DNA of 64,000 nt, from contig DATNPK010000069.1 of the NCBI GenBank assembly GCA_036703275.1, positions 1 to 64,000 of the forward strand. Reading direction: 5' to 3'. Origin of the DNA: Coleofasciculaceae cyanobacterium. Its GTDB lineage: Bacteria; Cyanobacteriota; Cyanobacteriia; Cyanobacteriales; Xenococcaceae. The position numbers and the translations under genes were made by a program. Each line of letters starts with the position of its first letter. The stretch's first letter is position 1. The notes below the pieces were generated by a model. It saw only the letters and a list, made by a program, of their open reading frames with translations, searched no databases and was not told the origin of the DNA. This document shows, piece after piece, positions 46,781 through 56,419 of this stretch.

Positions 46781-47671
46781 ATGAGATTTGCTTCAGAAGA
46801 ATTAAACATAGCGCGTCAACAATTATTTAACAAAGTTGTCGAGTATTTTGTAGAGCGAACAGGAGTGGAAGCTTTATACATCCAAGGTTCTGTTGCAGAA
46901 GATTCAGCAGACGAATTTTCAGATATTGATTTTCGGGTTGTAATTAAACCAAAATTTTATCAACAATATATTTCGGAGCGTTTTTCTGCCCCCAAACAAT
47001 GGGGAAAATGGATCTACAATGAATGGGCTGACAGATCTTGGGTCTGTGTTTCCCATTTCAAGCCGTTTAATAAAATAGATATGCTTTATTTCAAACCAGA
47101 AGAATTAAAGCCTTCACCCTGGTTTGCACTGCCCACTCAAGTTATTTACGATCCAAAAAAGCTGGTACAACAGGTTATTGATGATTCTCGAAATTTAGAG
47201 CAAGCCTTGTTGAGTATAGAAGAAATAGATCGTTTAATCAGCAAAGGTCTAGCTTATGCAGAAGAGATATGCCGAAGAGTTATACGCGGGGAACTTTTTT
47301 ATGCTCAATCTCAATTAGATAGTTTTCGGTGGGTGTTGATTCAACTGGATGATTACTTGCATCAAAGTATTTTATCATCTGGTTTTGGCTCACCATCTCA
47401 TTTTGAACAACGTGGAAGTCAAATGTTGGTTGAAAAGATGCAGCTTTCATACACTACTTTAGAAAAGCAGTCTATACTTCAAGCTTTGAAAATATTATTG
47501 AAGGCGTATCAGACTCAAGTTGCTGAACTTCACGAAGTGTTGCCCTTAAAACGCGATCGCCAAAAAGATTTAGACTGTATCGATGATATTACTGGATTCA
47601 GTTATAGATTTCAGATTATTAAGAATATTTTAAAGGTACAGTTCAATTTAATCAAAGCATTAATTGACTAA
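46781..47671 (+). CDS. Nucleotidyltransferase-domain protein
   Basis: About 296 residues. The start is set at ATG 46781 because the 11 codons upstream (from a TTG) have no conserved character. The nucleotidyltransferase motif GSVAEDSADEFSDIDF has the GS and DxD metal ligands of the polymerase-beta superfamily; the C-terminal half is helical, as in aminoglycoside and streptomycin adenylyltransferases. The substrate is unknown; an antibiotic-modifying role or a MenT-like toxin role cannot be chosen from sequence. No partner antitoxin gene is adjacent. Confidence 0.78.
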   Translation: MRFASEELNIARQQLFNKVVEYFVERTGVEALYIQGSVAEDSADEFSDIDFRVVIKPKFYQQYISERFSAPKQWGKWIYNEWADRSWVCVSHFKPFNKIDMLYFKPEELKPSPWFALPTQVIYDPKKLVQQVIDDSRNLEQALLSIEEIDRLISKGLAYAEEICRRVIRGELFYAQSQLDSFRWVLIQLDDYLHQSILSSGFGSPSHFEQRGSQMLVEKMQLSYTTLEKQSILQALKILLKAYQTQVAELHEVLPLKRDRQKDLDCIDDITGFSYRFQIIKNILKVQFNLIKALID

Positions 47672-47747
47672 ATATTATCTGATGAACGTTTAAAAACAGA
47701 TAAATCTGATTGTAAATTACTGTAAATTAATCTACATTAAACACAAT

Positions 47748-49802
47748 ATGGCTAATCATCTGCAATCAACCCAAAGTCTTTATCTACAGAAGCACGTTAA
47801 TAATCCAATTAACTGGTGGTATTGGTGTGAATCAGCCTTAGATCAAGCTAAGCGAGAAAATAAACCAATTTTCCTCTCGATTGGTTACTCTAGCTGCCAC
47901 TGGTGTACCGTAATGGAAGGTGAAGCATTTTCCAATCAGGCGATCGCCGATTATCTCAACGCTAACTTTCTCCCAATCAAAGTAGATCGTGAAGAAAGGC
48001 CTGACATCGACAGCATTTATATGCAGGCTCTTCAGATGATGACTGGACAAGGAGGTTGGCCGTTAAATATCTTTTTAAACCCTGAAGATTTAGTTCCTTT
48101 TTACGGCGGTACTTATTTCCCCATTGAACCAAAATATGGTCGTCCTGGGTTTTTGGAAATTCTCCAGGCAATACGCCGTTTTTACGATTATGAACCAGAA
48201 AAGTTAATGGCTTTTAAAGCCGAAATATTGGGTAATCTCCAACAGTCAGCTTTATTACCTAACGACAAGACAAATAATTTGACCCAAGATCTACTGGATC
48301 GGGGAATCAATGCTAATACCGCAGCCATACAGCCTAATGATTTTGGTCGTCCTAGCTTTCCGATGATTCCCTACTCTACTGTCGCTTTACAGGGTAGTCG
48401 AACAGACCGAAAATACGATTATGACACTAAACAATTATCGCAACAGCGCGGACTAGATTTAGTCAATGGCGGCATCTATGACCATGTAGGAGGAGGATTC
48501 CATCGCTATACCGTAGATAATAGCTGGACAGTCCCTCATTTTGAAAAAATGCTCTACGATAATGGGCAAATTGTCGAGTATTTGGCTAATCTATGGAGTA
48601 GCGGGTTACAGCAACCTGCAATTAAAAGAGCGATCGCGCTTACGGTGAAGTGGTTACAGCGAGAAATGACTCATCCGCAGGGTTATTTTTATGCTGCTCA
48701 AGACGCGGATAACTTTACCACTCCAGAAGAAGCTGAACCAGAAGAAGGAGATTTTTATGTCTGGAGTTACCAGGAATTAGAATCTTTATTGAGCGCAACA
48801 GAATTAGCCGAATTACAGCGCGAATTCACCGTTACGACTCAGGGAAACTTTGAAGGCAAGAATGTCTTGCAACGTTTGTCGAGTGGAGTATTATCAGATA
48901 ACGTCAATCATGCTTTGGCAAAACTGTTTGCCGCGCGTTATGGACAACCTGCAACAGAAATAAACATTTTTCCTCCTGCAAAAAATAACCAGGAAGCTAA
49001 GACAAAAAACTGGCTGGGACGTATTCCGCCTGTTACGGATACTAAAGCGATCGCAGCTTGGAATAGTTTGATGATTTCAGGATTAGCTAGAGCTTATGCT
49101 GTATTCAAGGAAAAGTCTTATCTGGATTTAGCGGTTAACGCAGTTCAGTTCATGCTCAAAAATCAATGGCTAGACGGCAGATTTCAGCGGCTTAATTATG
49201 ATGGTGTGGCAACAGTTTCTGCTCAGTCAGAAGACTATGCTTTATTAATCAAAGCCTTGTTAGATCTTCAGGCTGCTTGTCCTCACGATCGACAGTGGTT
49301 AGAACAGGCTACTAGAATCCAAAGTGAATTTGACGAACTACTCTGGAGTATTGAACTAGGAGGCTATTACAATAATTCTACCGATGCAGGACAAGAATTA
49401 TTAGTCAGAGAACGTAGCTATATGGATAATGCTACCCCATCTGCTAATGGAGTGGCGATCGCTAATTTAGTCCGTCTGTCTTTATTAACTGATAATTTAG
49501 AATATCGCGATCGGGCGCAACAAGGGCTTCAGGCGTTTAGCGTGGTGATGGAAAAGTCTTCTACCGCTTGTCCCAGTCTATTTACGGCATTAGATTGGTT
49601 TTTGCATGGTACAAGTGTCAAAACCAGTGTGTCACAAATAGAGTCATTAAGTTCTAATTATTTACCTACCACCGTCTTTAGAGTTGAAACAGATTTGCCT
49701 GAAGGTGCGCTTGCTTTGGTGTGTCAGGGTTTATCTTGTCTTGAACCTGCAACCAGTATGGAACAGGTATTGCAACAAATTAGACAAGTGAATAACAATT
49801 AG
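47748..49802 (+). CDS. DUF255 thioredoxin-domain protein, YyaL/SPATA20 family
   Basis: A 684-residue cytosolic protein. The N-terminal thioredoxin-like domain carries SIGYSSCHWCTVMEGEAF, with a CxxC motif, and VDREERPDIDSIYM. The rest is an (alpha/alpha)6-barrel-like region resembling cellobiose epimerases (GGGFHRYTVDNSW, HFEKMLYDN, AQDADN, KAIAAWNSLMISGL, YMDNATPSANGVA). The family is widespread from bacteria to man with unclear function. Length is normal and no breaks are seen. Confidence 0.92.
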   Translation: MANHLQSTQSLYLQKHVNNPINWWYWCESALDQAKRENKPIFLSIGYSSCHWCTVMEGEAFSNQAIADYLNANFLPIKVDREERPDIDSIYMQALQMMTGQGGWPLNIFLNPEDLVPFYGGTYFPIEPKYGRPGFLEILQAIRRFYDYEPEKLMAFKAEILGNLQQSALLPNDKTNNLTQDLLDRGINANTAAIQPNDFGRPSFPMIPYSTVALQGSRTDRKYDYDTKQLSQQRGLDLVNGGIYDHVGGGFHRYTVDNSWTVPHFEKMLYDNGQIVEYLANLWSSGLQQPAIKRAIALTVKWLQREMTHPQGYFYAAQDADNFTTPEEAEPEEGDFYVWSYQELESLLSATELAELQREFTVTTQGNFEGKNVLQRLSSGVLSDNVNHALAKLFAARYGQPATEINIFPPAKNNQEAKTKNWLGRIPPVTDTKAIAAWNSLMISGLARAYAVFKEKSYLDLAVNAVQFMLKNQWLDGRFQRLNYDGVATVSAQSEDYALLIKALLDLQAACPHDRQWLEQATRIQSEFDELLWSIELGGYYNNSTDAGQELLVRERSYMDNATPSANGVAIANLVRLSLLTDNLEYRDRAQQGLQAFSVVMEKSSTACPSLFTALDWFLHGTSVKTSVSQIESLSSNYLPTTVFRVETDLPEGALALVCQGLSCLEPATSMEQVLQQIRQVNNN

Positions 49803-49845
49803 TACTGGCAAACACGATCACAACCAAATAAATTCCGTAGAGGTG

Positions 49846-50205
49846 TTAAAAACCGTAAATTTTTATCTTGACCAATTCTCGATCTCTGAATGAGGCTTTG
49901 ACTTGACGCTGACAATTTTCGCGATCGATCCAAATTCGGTCTTCGATTCTGCCATTACTTGCGGTTTTAGTTTGTTCTCCTGAAAATCCGAGAATTCCTT
50001 GTACATCATAAAGATAGACTGGAACTGCAAATTTAAGCGATCTTTGTACACTCAAAAACTTTTCTTTCAAACGATCAAGATCGCTTTTTTCCAGACTGCC
50101 AAACGCAGCACTAGTAAATTTGTCTTCACAAGCCTGAGCAACTTGAGAATATCCGCAGCATAACAATACTGAAATAGATACGGTTAATATTTTTTTTGAT
50201 AGCAT
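49846..50205 (-). CDS. Small secreted protein of unknown function
   Basis: A 119-residue protein with a clear signal peptide (KKILTVSISVLLCCGYSQVAQA). The mature part has two cysteines (ACEDKF at the start and RENCQRQVK near the end) that could form a disulphide, and a beta-rich centre (AVPVYLYDVQGILGFSG). I do not recognise a family. It converges with the YyaL-type gene. Confidence 0.6.
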   Translation of the reverse strand: MLSKKILTVSISVLLCCGYSQVAQACEDKFTSAAFGSLEKSDLDRLKEKFLSVQRSLKFAVPVYLYDVQGILGFSGEQTKTASNGRIEDRIWIDRENCQRQVKASFRDRELVKIKIYGF

Positions 50206-50426
50206 CAGTTTAAACTCTTAAAAACTATTTTAAGAGTCGCATCGATGTTAGAAATGAACTGCGATCGCGTCACGTGCTTATTCTGTGATCCCAATCATTT
50301 ACAGCAATCGCCTATAAACATATTTGGTAAGATTTAGTCTGTTTATTAAATACTTTTAATCGAGAATCAATATAAGACAATTAGCACGATTGATCTTTTA
50401 AAAGAAGCGATAAAACCCAGAAAGTT

Positions 50427-50765
50427 ATGACTAAAAATAGAGATCCTCTTAATTCAGGCGTTGTATCGCAATGCGAAGCTAATGATTGCACCTACAATCA
50501 GGAACGACAATGTAATGCAGGAGCGGTCTACGTGAACTTTTTGGCGGGAAAAGCTAACTGTTCTACTTATACAACTGACGTTGACAACCAACAACAGACT
50601 GCTTCAGGGAGAAAAGAAGCAGGTCAGGTCGCTCAATGTAGCGTAATGGATTGTTTTTATAACGAAGGAGAGGCTTGTGTTATTGATTCAATAACAGTTT
50701 CTTTTTTAGATGGTGTGGCAAAATGCGATCGCTATGTTGTCTCAGACAGCGATCGAGCAATATGA
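50427..50765 (+). CDS. DUF1540-type cysteine-rich protein, two repeats
   Basis: A 112-residue protein with two copies of a Cys motif: CEANDCTYNQERQCNAGAVY followed by CSTY, and CSVMDCFYNEGEACVIDSIT followed by CDRY. The four-Cys spacing is the DUF1540 pattern and suggests a small metal-binding (probably zinc) module. It is followed 57 bp later by a peroxiredoxin gene on the same strand, hinting at a metal or redox stress context, but that is inference. Confidence 0.82.
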   Translation: MTKNRDPLNSGVVSQCEANDCTYNQERQCNAGAVYVNFLAGKANCSTYTTDVDNQQQTASGRKEAGQVAQCSVMDCFYNEGEACVIDSITVSFLDGVAKCDRYVVSDSDRAI

Positions 50766-50822
50766 TGATGCTTTAATAGTCTTGAAGCGATCGCAGATTA
50801 AACAATACAATATCAAAAAGCA

Positions 50823-51383
50823 ATGATTATAGGCTTTAATGAATTACCACCAAACTTACCTATACCTTTGGACGATGGAGCAACTTCTCATTTATTAGGA
50901 AAAAACCTGCCTAATGTTGTTCTTGATTCTACTTCTGGTAAACCTGTAAACATTTCCAGCATTCAAAGCAATGTAGTATTTTATTGTTATCCCATGACGG
51001 GACAACCAGGTGTCAAATTACCTACTGGTTGGGACTCAATTCCTGGTGCAAGAGGATGTACTCCACAATCATGTAGTTTTCGAGATCATCATCAGGAGCT
51101 TCAAGAACTTAATACTCAGGTTTATGGTGTAAGTACACAAAAAGCTTCGGCTCAAATCGAAGCAGTAGAAAGACTTCATCTGCCATTTGAACTTTTGAGC
51201 GATGCAGATTTTAAATTAACGACAGCATTACATCTGCCAACTTTTGAAGTGGAAAAGCGATTGATTAAACGCTTAACTTTGATCGCTCAAAAAGGAAAAA
51301 TAGTAAAGGTATTTTACCCAGTCTTCCCTCCCGATCGAAATGCTCAGGATGTTGTGGAGTGGTTAAAGCAACAAAAAGCTTAA
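50823..51383 (+). CDS. Peroxiredoxin, PrxQ/BCP-like
   Basis: A 186-residue thioredoxin-fold peroxidase. The active-site stretch GARGCTPQSCSFRDH places the peroxidatic Cys at 79 and a resolving Cys at 84, as in PrxQ/BCP enzymes that reduce peroxides with thioredoxin. Compared with canonical PrxQ there is an extra loop before the active site (MTGQPGVKLPTGWDSIPGA), a feature of a cyanobacterial/plant-like subgroup. It is probably co-transcribed with the DUF1540 gene. Confidence 0.88.
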   Translation: MIIGFNELPPNLPIPLDDGATSHLLGKNLPNVVLDSTSGKPVNISSIQSNVVFYCYPMTGQPGVKLPTGWDSIPGARGCTPQSCSFRDHHQELQELNTQVYGVSTQKASAQIEAVERLHLPFELLSDADFKLTTALHLPTFEVEKRLIKRLTLIAQKGKIVKVFYPVFPPDRNAQDVVEWLKQQKA

Positions 51384-51394
51384 CTAAATATTTT

Positions 51395-51706
51395 TTACTC
51401 GTAATGAAACCTGCAAGCAAGGAAGTCTATTTGATTTTTATTAATCTGATAAATGAATCGGTGTTCCAAATCGATTCTCCTTGACCAAATGTTTGAGTCT
51501 ATGTATTTTAGTGGTTCTGGTTTGCCTATACCTTGAAAAGGATCTTGCATTACCGCTGTCACCATGTCTAAAATCTTGGCAGCTTTTCTTGGTTCTTGCT
51601 TGAACCACCAACCTAAATCTTCCTTAAACTGTGAACTAAAGCCAGGAACGCGATTAACTATCGGCTGTAATGATTCGCTTTTATTCCTCTTGCTCTTTTT
51701 CGCCAT
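51395..51706 (-). CDS. YoeB-family toxin (RelE superfamily mRNA interferase)
   Basis: A toxin of about 103 residues that cuts mRNA on the ribosome. The conserved C-terminal block is WSRRIDLEHRFIYQI followed by LACRFHYE, with the catalytic Arg and His of YoeB; KPEPLKY in the middle is also typical. The N-terminus carries about 20 extra basic residues (KKSKRNKSES) compared with E. coli YoeB. I choose ATG 51706 over a TTG one codon earlier. It overlaps the antitoxin gene by 26 bases, a standard layout for co-regulated pairs. Confidence 0.9.
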   Translation of the reverse strand: MAKKSKRNKSESLQPIVNRVPGFSSQFKEDLGWWFKQEPRKAAKILDMVTAVMQDPFQGIGKPEPLKYIDSNIWSRRIDLEHRFIYQINKNQIDFLACRFHYE

Positions 51707-51986
51707 CAATTCCTAACTCCTGCTTTAATTCTGCTAAAGTCTGAGGCTGGATTTTGCCCGATCTAGATTCAGCGATCGCATTTAATAAACGACTACCATT
51801 TGCAGGAGAACGAAGGAGGTACACGGTTTCTACCAAACTGGTTAAATCTGATTCGGAGATTAAAGCAACATTTTCTCCATCACGACGGTTGACGATAAAT
51901 ACTTGATTATTTTCAGCTACTTCTTCTAGTAGTTTGAAAAAACCATTTCTGGCATCGGTAGGAGTAGTAATTTCATATGAGAACAT
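51681..51986 (-). CDS. YefM/Phd-family antitoxin
   Basis: About 101 residues, starting at the ATG that gives MFSYEITTPTDARNGFFKLL; the frame is open 23 codons further upstream without conserved character. The N-terminal half binds DNA and autorepresses (QVFIVNRRDGENVALISESD is diagnostic of YefM). The C-terminal acidic tail wraps the toxin. The pair is immediately downstream of lptC on the same strand. Confidence 0.9.
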   Translation of the reverse strand: MFSYEITTPTDARNGFFKLLEEVAENNQVFIVNRRDGENVALISESDLTSLVETVYLLRSPANGSRLLNAIAESRSGKIQPQTLAELKQELGIDGEKEQEE

Positions 51987-52044
51987 AGATTGATGTCCGT
52001 ATTTCTGTACATTAAATTTTAGCAACAAAAGCTCTGATGATATA

Positions 52045-53178
52045 TTAATTATCAATTACAGTAGTAACCTGTTGCTTTCCGTCGCTGGTAACTACGATGT
52101 TGTTGTCGCCTAAAGTCCCTACAGCTTTTTCTCCCGTTAAACGAGCTTTGGGATCGGCTTGTTGATAAATTACATCACCTATAGCTTCCACTTCTTCAGT
52201 ATCAATTTTCCAAGTTAATTGACGAGCATATATTTCAGAGGCTTTTTGTTGATTGATTCCCTTGACCCCATCTTGCAATTTAGCTATTTGTTGCTGTAAA
52301 TTTATTTCGCCTTTATTACCTGTCAGGCTAATTTGGCGATCGCGATCTATAATTTGAATTGGTCGATCTGTATTGCCAATACGCTCTTGATAATTCCAGC
52401 TAAGAAAGTCCGTCGCCACCTGTAGCGGAGGATCTAAAGTAATTAACTCAATATTTTTCTGCAAGATCGCCTTATTTTCAGCCAGATTTACCTGAACGCG
52501 ATCGCTGACTAATTTATCTGTAATGGTTTGATTTTCACTGTAGCGGACTAGCTCAACTGCACCAGGACTAGTAATCTCATCTTTGGGTATATTCCATACC
52601 AAGCGATCGCTTTTTAGCTGTAGAGACGGCTGGTTAGTGGTTGCGACTACATTCCCTTGTATTTCTAAACTTTCAACATCAGTATAATATTTTCCCGACT
52701 CAGCGGTAACTTCTAAATTAGGATGAACACCGTTGAGCTTCTCTTTAATTAGCAACAGATTTTCTTGAGGTCGCCATTCTACAGCACTACTATTGATCGT
52801 GCTGCCGTTACGAGGATCGCTAGCGATTATTTGCTTATTTAACAGAATTATGTTGCCGTTATCTTTAATTTCTCCTGTTTCGGCACTAATTTGGAAAATG
52901 ATCGTATTGTCTAGTAACAAATTGCCGACTACATTATTTAAAGTCGCGGTTTTTTTATCTTCGCTATAAATAATCTTATCTGCCTTGATTTTCCAAACAG
53001 TATTTTCTAACTCATTAGACTGCTCTAAAATGGCATTATTTAACTTTAACTGAGTATCTAACCTATTTTCTCCCGAAGCCTGTGACTCGGAGTTGCCAGA
53101 ATTAGGAGTCGATGGCTGACAAGCAACCATACTCACTGTAAGTAATAAAAATAATATATTTAACTGATTTAATCTCAA
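52045..53178 (-). CDS. lptC: LPS export periplasmic protein LptC, long cyanobacterial form
   Basis: A 377-residue protein with a signal/anchor segment (NILFLLLTVSMVAC, lipobox-like Cys20), then a run of beta-strand repeats of the LptC/LptA type: LENTVWKIKADKIIYSEDKK, GNLLLDNTIIFQISAETGEI, NLEVTAESGKYYTDVESLEI and RLTGEKAVGTLGDNN. In the Lpt bridge, LptC receives lipopolysaccharide from LptBFG. The form is about twice the length of the E. coli protein, as is usual in cyanobacteria. No other lpt gene is in the window. Confidence 0.85.
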   Translation of the reverse strand: MRLNQLNILFLLLTVSMVACQPSTPNSGNSESQASGENRLDTQLKLNNAILEQSNELENTVWKIKADKIIYSEDKKTATLNNVVGNLLLDNTIIFQISAETGEIKDNGNIILLNKQIIASDPRNGSTINSSAVEWRPQENLLLIKEKLNGVHPNLEVTAESGKYYTDVESLEIQGNVVATTNQPSLQLKSDRLVWNIPKDEITSPGAVELVRYSENQTITDKLVSDRVQVNLAENKAILQKNIELITLDPPLQVATDFLSWNYQERIGNTDRPIQIIDRDRQISLTGNKGEINLQQQIAKLQDGVKGINQQKASEIYARQLTWKIDTEEVEAIGDVIYQQADPKARLTGEKAVGTLGDNNIVVTSDGKQQVTTVIDN

Positions 53179-53450
53179 TTTAGCTATGTTTAAGTTCAGT
53201 CAGCAAAAGGACATAGTTGTAAATCTACTCTATCTCTTTCACCTACTAATTTAAGAAATTAGATAATTGAACTACAGAAACTAGCTGTTGTTTTTGCCTA
53301 AAAAAAAGTGGCTTAACTAATTTGATCCCCAAAATATGAAGCTCAAATAGATAAATAATATTTGTCAAATTTGACGAATTTTTAGTCTCAAGTCCTGAAC
53401 GAGCGATCGCAATTAGGTCATTGAAACTAAAAATCTTAAGCCAAGATTAT

Positions 53451-54059
53451 TTAATCATCTAAAATGCCAAATCCAGTAAAACTGCGGTAGGGATCGCTGT
53501 GCTTATTGCTTTTTTGAATATCGTCTTTGATCTGATCTAAATCGATATAGCGATCGGCTACATTAATCAGACTGTCACTAGTCATCGAACGCAAGCTAAC
53601 TACCTCTACCCTTGCTCCTCGATAACTAACCGCATCTACTGCATAAGCTAGATCGCCATCCCCACTGACCAAAACTGCCGTGTCGTAAGCAGCGACAAGA
53701 GCCATCATGTCTACCGCAATTTCGACATCGAGATTGGCTTTTTTAGAGCCATCGGGTAACTGTACGAGGTCTTTAGCGATTACGCGATATCCATTGCGAC
53801 GCATCCAGAGTAAAAAGCCCTGTTGTTTCTCGTTGGTGCGGTCTACTCCAGTATAGAAAAATGATCTCAACAATCTTGAACCACCAGTTAAGCGATATAA
53901 AAGCTTACTGTAATCAATTTCAATTCCTAGTTGCAGTGCAGCGTAAAATAAATTTGAGCCATCGATAAAAATGGCGACGCGCCCCCTATTTTCTAGAATT
54001 TGTTCAGGTGTAAAAATAGGATCGCTTCCGAAATTATCCAACATTGTATTAAGCCTCAT
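53451..54059 (-). CDS. NYN-domain protein, LabA/DUF88 family
   Basis: A 202-residue PIN-like nuclease-fold protein. Acidic residues typical of the metal site are in FIDGSNLFYA (Asp33), KKANLDVEIAVDMM and VSGDGDLAYAVDAV. In Synechococcus, LabA acts in the circadian output pathway downstream of KaiC; other family members are RNases. Whether this is the LabA orthologue or a paralogue cannot be decided here, so no symbol is given. The gene is monocistronic. Confidence 0.88.
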   Translation of the reverse strand: MRLNTMLDNFGSDPIFTPEQILENRGRVAIFIDGSNLFYAALQLGIEIDYSKLLYRLTGGSRLLRSFFYTGVDRTNEKQQGFLLWMRRNGYRVIAKDLVQLPDGSKKANLDVEIAVDMMALVAAYDTAVLVSGDGDLAYAVDAVSYRGARVEVVSLRSMTSDSLINVADRYIDLDQIKDDIQKSNKHSDPYRSFTGFGILDD

Positions 54060-54315
54060 TTTTTATGAAAAAAAGTATTTATTTGGGTGGATTAACCCGA
54101 TGATTACTGGCCACAAAGGCAGCCAAACCGAGTATTCTTGTTTTATAGGCGACGAAGCTTCTAAAATTTTTCCTGTTAAGGTAAATAAACAGCTAGCTTT
54201 GAACTAGGTATTTTTTTTGGCTCAACTGTTAAATAGCAGTGTAGCTACGACTTTTTTTTACTTAGTAACTTTATATCAGTTAAAAAATATACTGAGCTAA
54301 ATTACTTGCCATAAT

Positions 54316-55911
54316 TTAATCTTCTAGCGGTAATTCTAATTTAGAAAAGACGGGACTAGCCTTGCCCAAAGTTTTATTAGTAGACAGTTTGCCCCACTTT
54401 GAGTGAAGGTGAAAGTCTTTAATCTGCGCCAGTCGATCGCTATTAAAATCCCAGTCAAACCCCAACTGCTGATAAATTTTGCTGCTGGTAATGGGAATGA
54501 CAGGAGATAAAAGATAGGCAGATAGACGTATAGACTCTAAAACAGCATATAAAATTTGTTCTACTTCAGCCTGTTGTTTTTGCTTGAAAAGCTTCCAGGG
54601 CGCGCTATCGTCAATATATTTATTAACAGCCCGCACCAGGGTCAAAACTGCTTCACAAGCTTGACTAACTTGAAGATTTTCATAAGCTTGGTTGACGCGA
54701 TCGCCCAAATCCAGACCAATACTTTTTAGGGGATGGTCTGAACTATAGTCAGCACTGCTTAATTGCGGAACAGTACTCTGGCAATATTTTTTTAACATTC
54801 CCAAGGTACGATTAAGCGAATTACCCAGAACGTCAGCCAAATCGTTATTAAGCACATTTATAAAACGAGTCTCGTTAAAATCGCCGTCTTTACCTAGTTC
54901 AATTTCCTTGAGAAAGTAATAGCGTACAGCGTCTGCACCATATCTATCGACCAACTTAAAAGGATCGATGGTATTACCCAAAGTTTTGCCCATTTTTAGC
55001 CCATCTTTGGTTAGAAAACCATGACCAAACACCCTTTTTGGGAAAGGCAAACCAGCAGAGGCTAACATAGCAGGCCAGTAAACTGCATGAAATCTTAATA
55101 TATCTTTACCAATTAAATGTAAATTTATCGGCCACCATTGCGATAGAGCATTGTCTAAGGTAGGCTCTTGGTCGGGTTCTAATAAGGCCGTTACGTAGCC
55201 TAGAAGCGCATCAAACCAAACATAAATAGTATGCTTTTGGTCTACAGGAACAGGGAAACCCCAGTCTAAATTGACGCGAGAAATCGAAAAATCCTTTAAC
55301 CCTTGCTTGACAAAGTTAAGCACCTCATTACGTCGGCTAGCTGGCTGAATAAAGTCTGGTTGAGACTGATAAAGTTCTTCTAGCTGCTGTTGATATTTAG
55401 AGAGACGAAAAAAATAATTTTCCTCATCACGCCATTCTGCTGGTTTATTAGTATGAATCGCGCAGTGATGGTTTTCAATTAAATCTCGTTCTTCTTTAAA
55501 CTCTTCGCAAGATACACAGTACCAACCTTGCTGGCGATCGAGGTAGATATCGCCTTGCTCCCAAACCCGCTCAAAAAACTCATTGACAATTTTTTGGTGA
55601 TTGGGTGCGGTGGTACGATTAAAGCGATCGTATTTAATGTCTAATTTGTCCCACAGAGATTTAAAACTATCGACAATGCGATCGCAATGAACCTGGGGAT
55701 CTAAGTTTTGTTCGACAGCAGTACGCTGAATTTTTTGTCCGTGTTCATCTGTTCCTGTAATCAACAGGACTGATTTGCCTTGTAATCGCTGAAATCTGGC
55801 TAACGCATCTGCCACAATGGTAGTGTAGGCACTGCCGATGTGAGGGACACCGTTGACATAATAAAGGGGAGTAGTTAAGGAGAATTTATGGTTATGGTCG
55901 TGATTATTCAT
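54316..55911 (-). CDS. metG: Methionyl-tRNA synthetase
   Basis: A 531-residue class I synthetase. The HIGH motif is in TPLYYVNGVPHIGSAYTT. The zinc knuckle WYCVSCEEF plus HHCAIH shows one CxxC and one CxxH pair. The KMSKS loop reads KMGKTLGN, a Ser-to-Gly and Ser-to-Thr variant. The anticodon-binding helices follow (NRTLGMLKKYC, YIDDSAPWKL). The C-terminal tRNA-binding (EMAP) domain is missing, which is a normal short form. It is divergent from the acyltransferase gene. Confidence 0.97.
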   Translation of the reverse strand: MNNHDHNHKFSLTTPLYYVNGVPHIGSAYTTIVADALARFQRLQGKSVLLITGTDEHGQKIQRTAVEQNLDPQVHCDRIVDSFKSLWDKLDIKYDRFNRTTAPNHQKIVNEFFERVWEQGDIYLDRQQGWYCVSCEEFKEERDLIENHHCAIHTNKPAEWRDEENYFFRLSKYQQQLEELYQSQPDFIQPASRRNEVLNFVKQGLKDFSISRVNLDWGFPVPVDQKHTIYVWFDALLGYVTALLEPDQEPTLDNALSQWWPINLHLIGKDILRFHAVYWPAMLASAGLPFPKRVFGHGFLTKDGLKMGKTLGNTIDPFKLVDRYGADAVRYYFLKEIELGKDGDFNETRFINVLNNDLADVLGNSLNRTLGMLKKYCQSTVPQLSSADYSSDHPLKSIGLDLGDRVNQAYENLQVSQACEAVLTLVRAVNKYIDDSAPWKLFKQKQQAEVEQILYAVLESIRLSAYLLSPVIPITSSKIYQQLGFDWDFNSDRLAQIKDFHLHSKWGKLSTNKTLGKASPVFSKLELPLED

Positions 55912-56419
55912 TTAAGTTATTGATAAATTGCTCAAACCAAAAGGTTATCAGCTTAATAGCCTTTTGTATTCAATAGCAATTTTTTATAAATAGACGTTTA
56001 TTGCGCCGTGATTTATTTTATTTTTAGTTCTCCAGAGAATAATCTTGATTGATTAAAAATTTTAGATTTTATTATCAAAATTCAAAAACTTTATCTACAC
56101 AGTATCAATTACAACAGGGCTTTAAATTAACGTTAAGGAAAATACTTAATAAATTTTCGATTTCGTTAACATAGCTGACTATCAATCGTTAGTAATTTTG
56201 CCAAGCAGATGGGACAAAAAATATCGGCTTTTTGGTTATGACCAGAAAATTTGCCAACTTTGAATTATTTATTTCTGCTTCAATATAGCTCTAGACCGAA
56301 GCAGAAGTCGGAAACTTTTGTTAATTATTAAACATTGCTCCATACTAGAATAATCTCGGTTTGGCAGTAAAACCAAGGTATGACGCACTTTGATCCAAAT
56401 ATGCGAATAATCTAATTGA
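55912..56419. promoter_or_regulatory. Divergent region metG / acyltransferase
   Basis: A 508-bp A/T-rich stretch between two divergent genes must contain both promoters. I found no distinct operator, riboswitch, T-box-like structure or coding frame. Confidence 0.4.
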
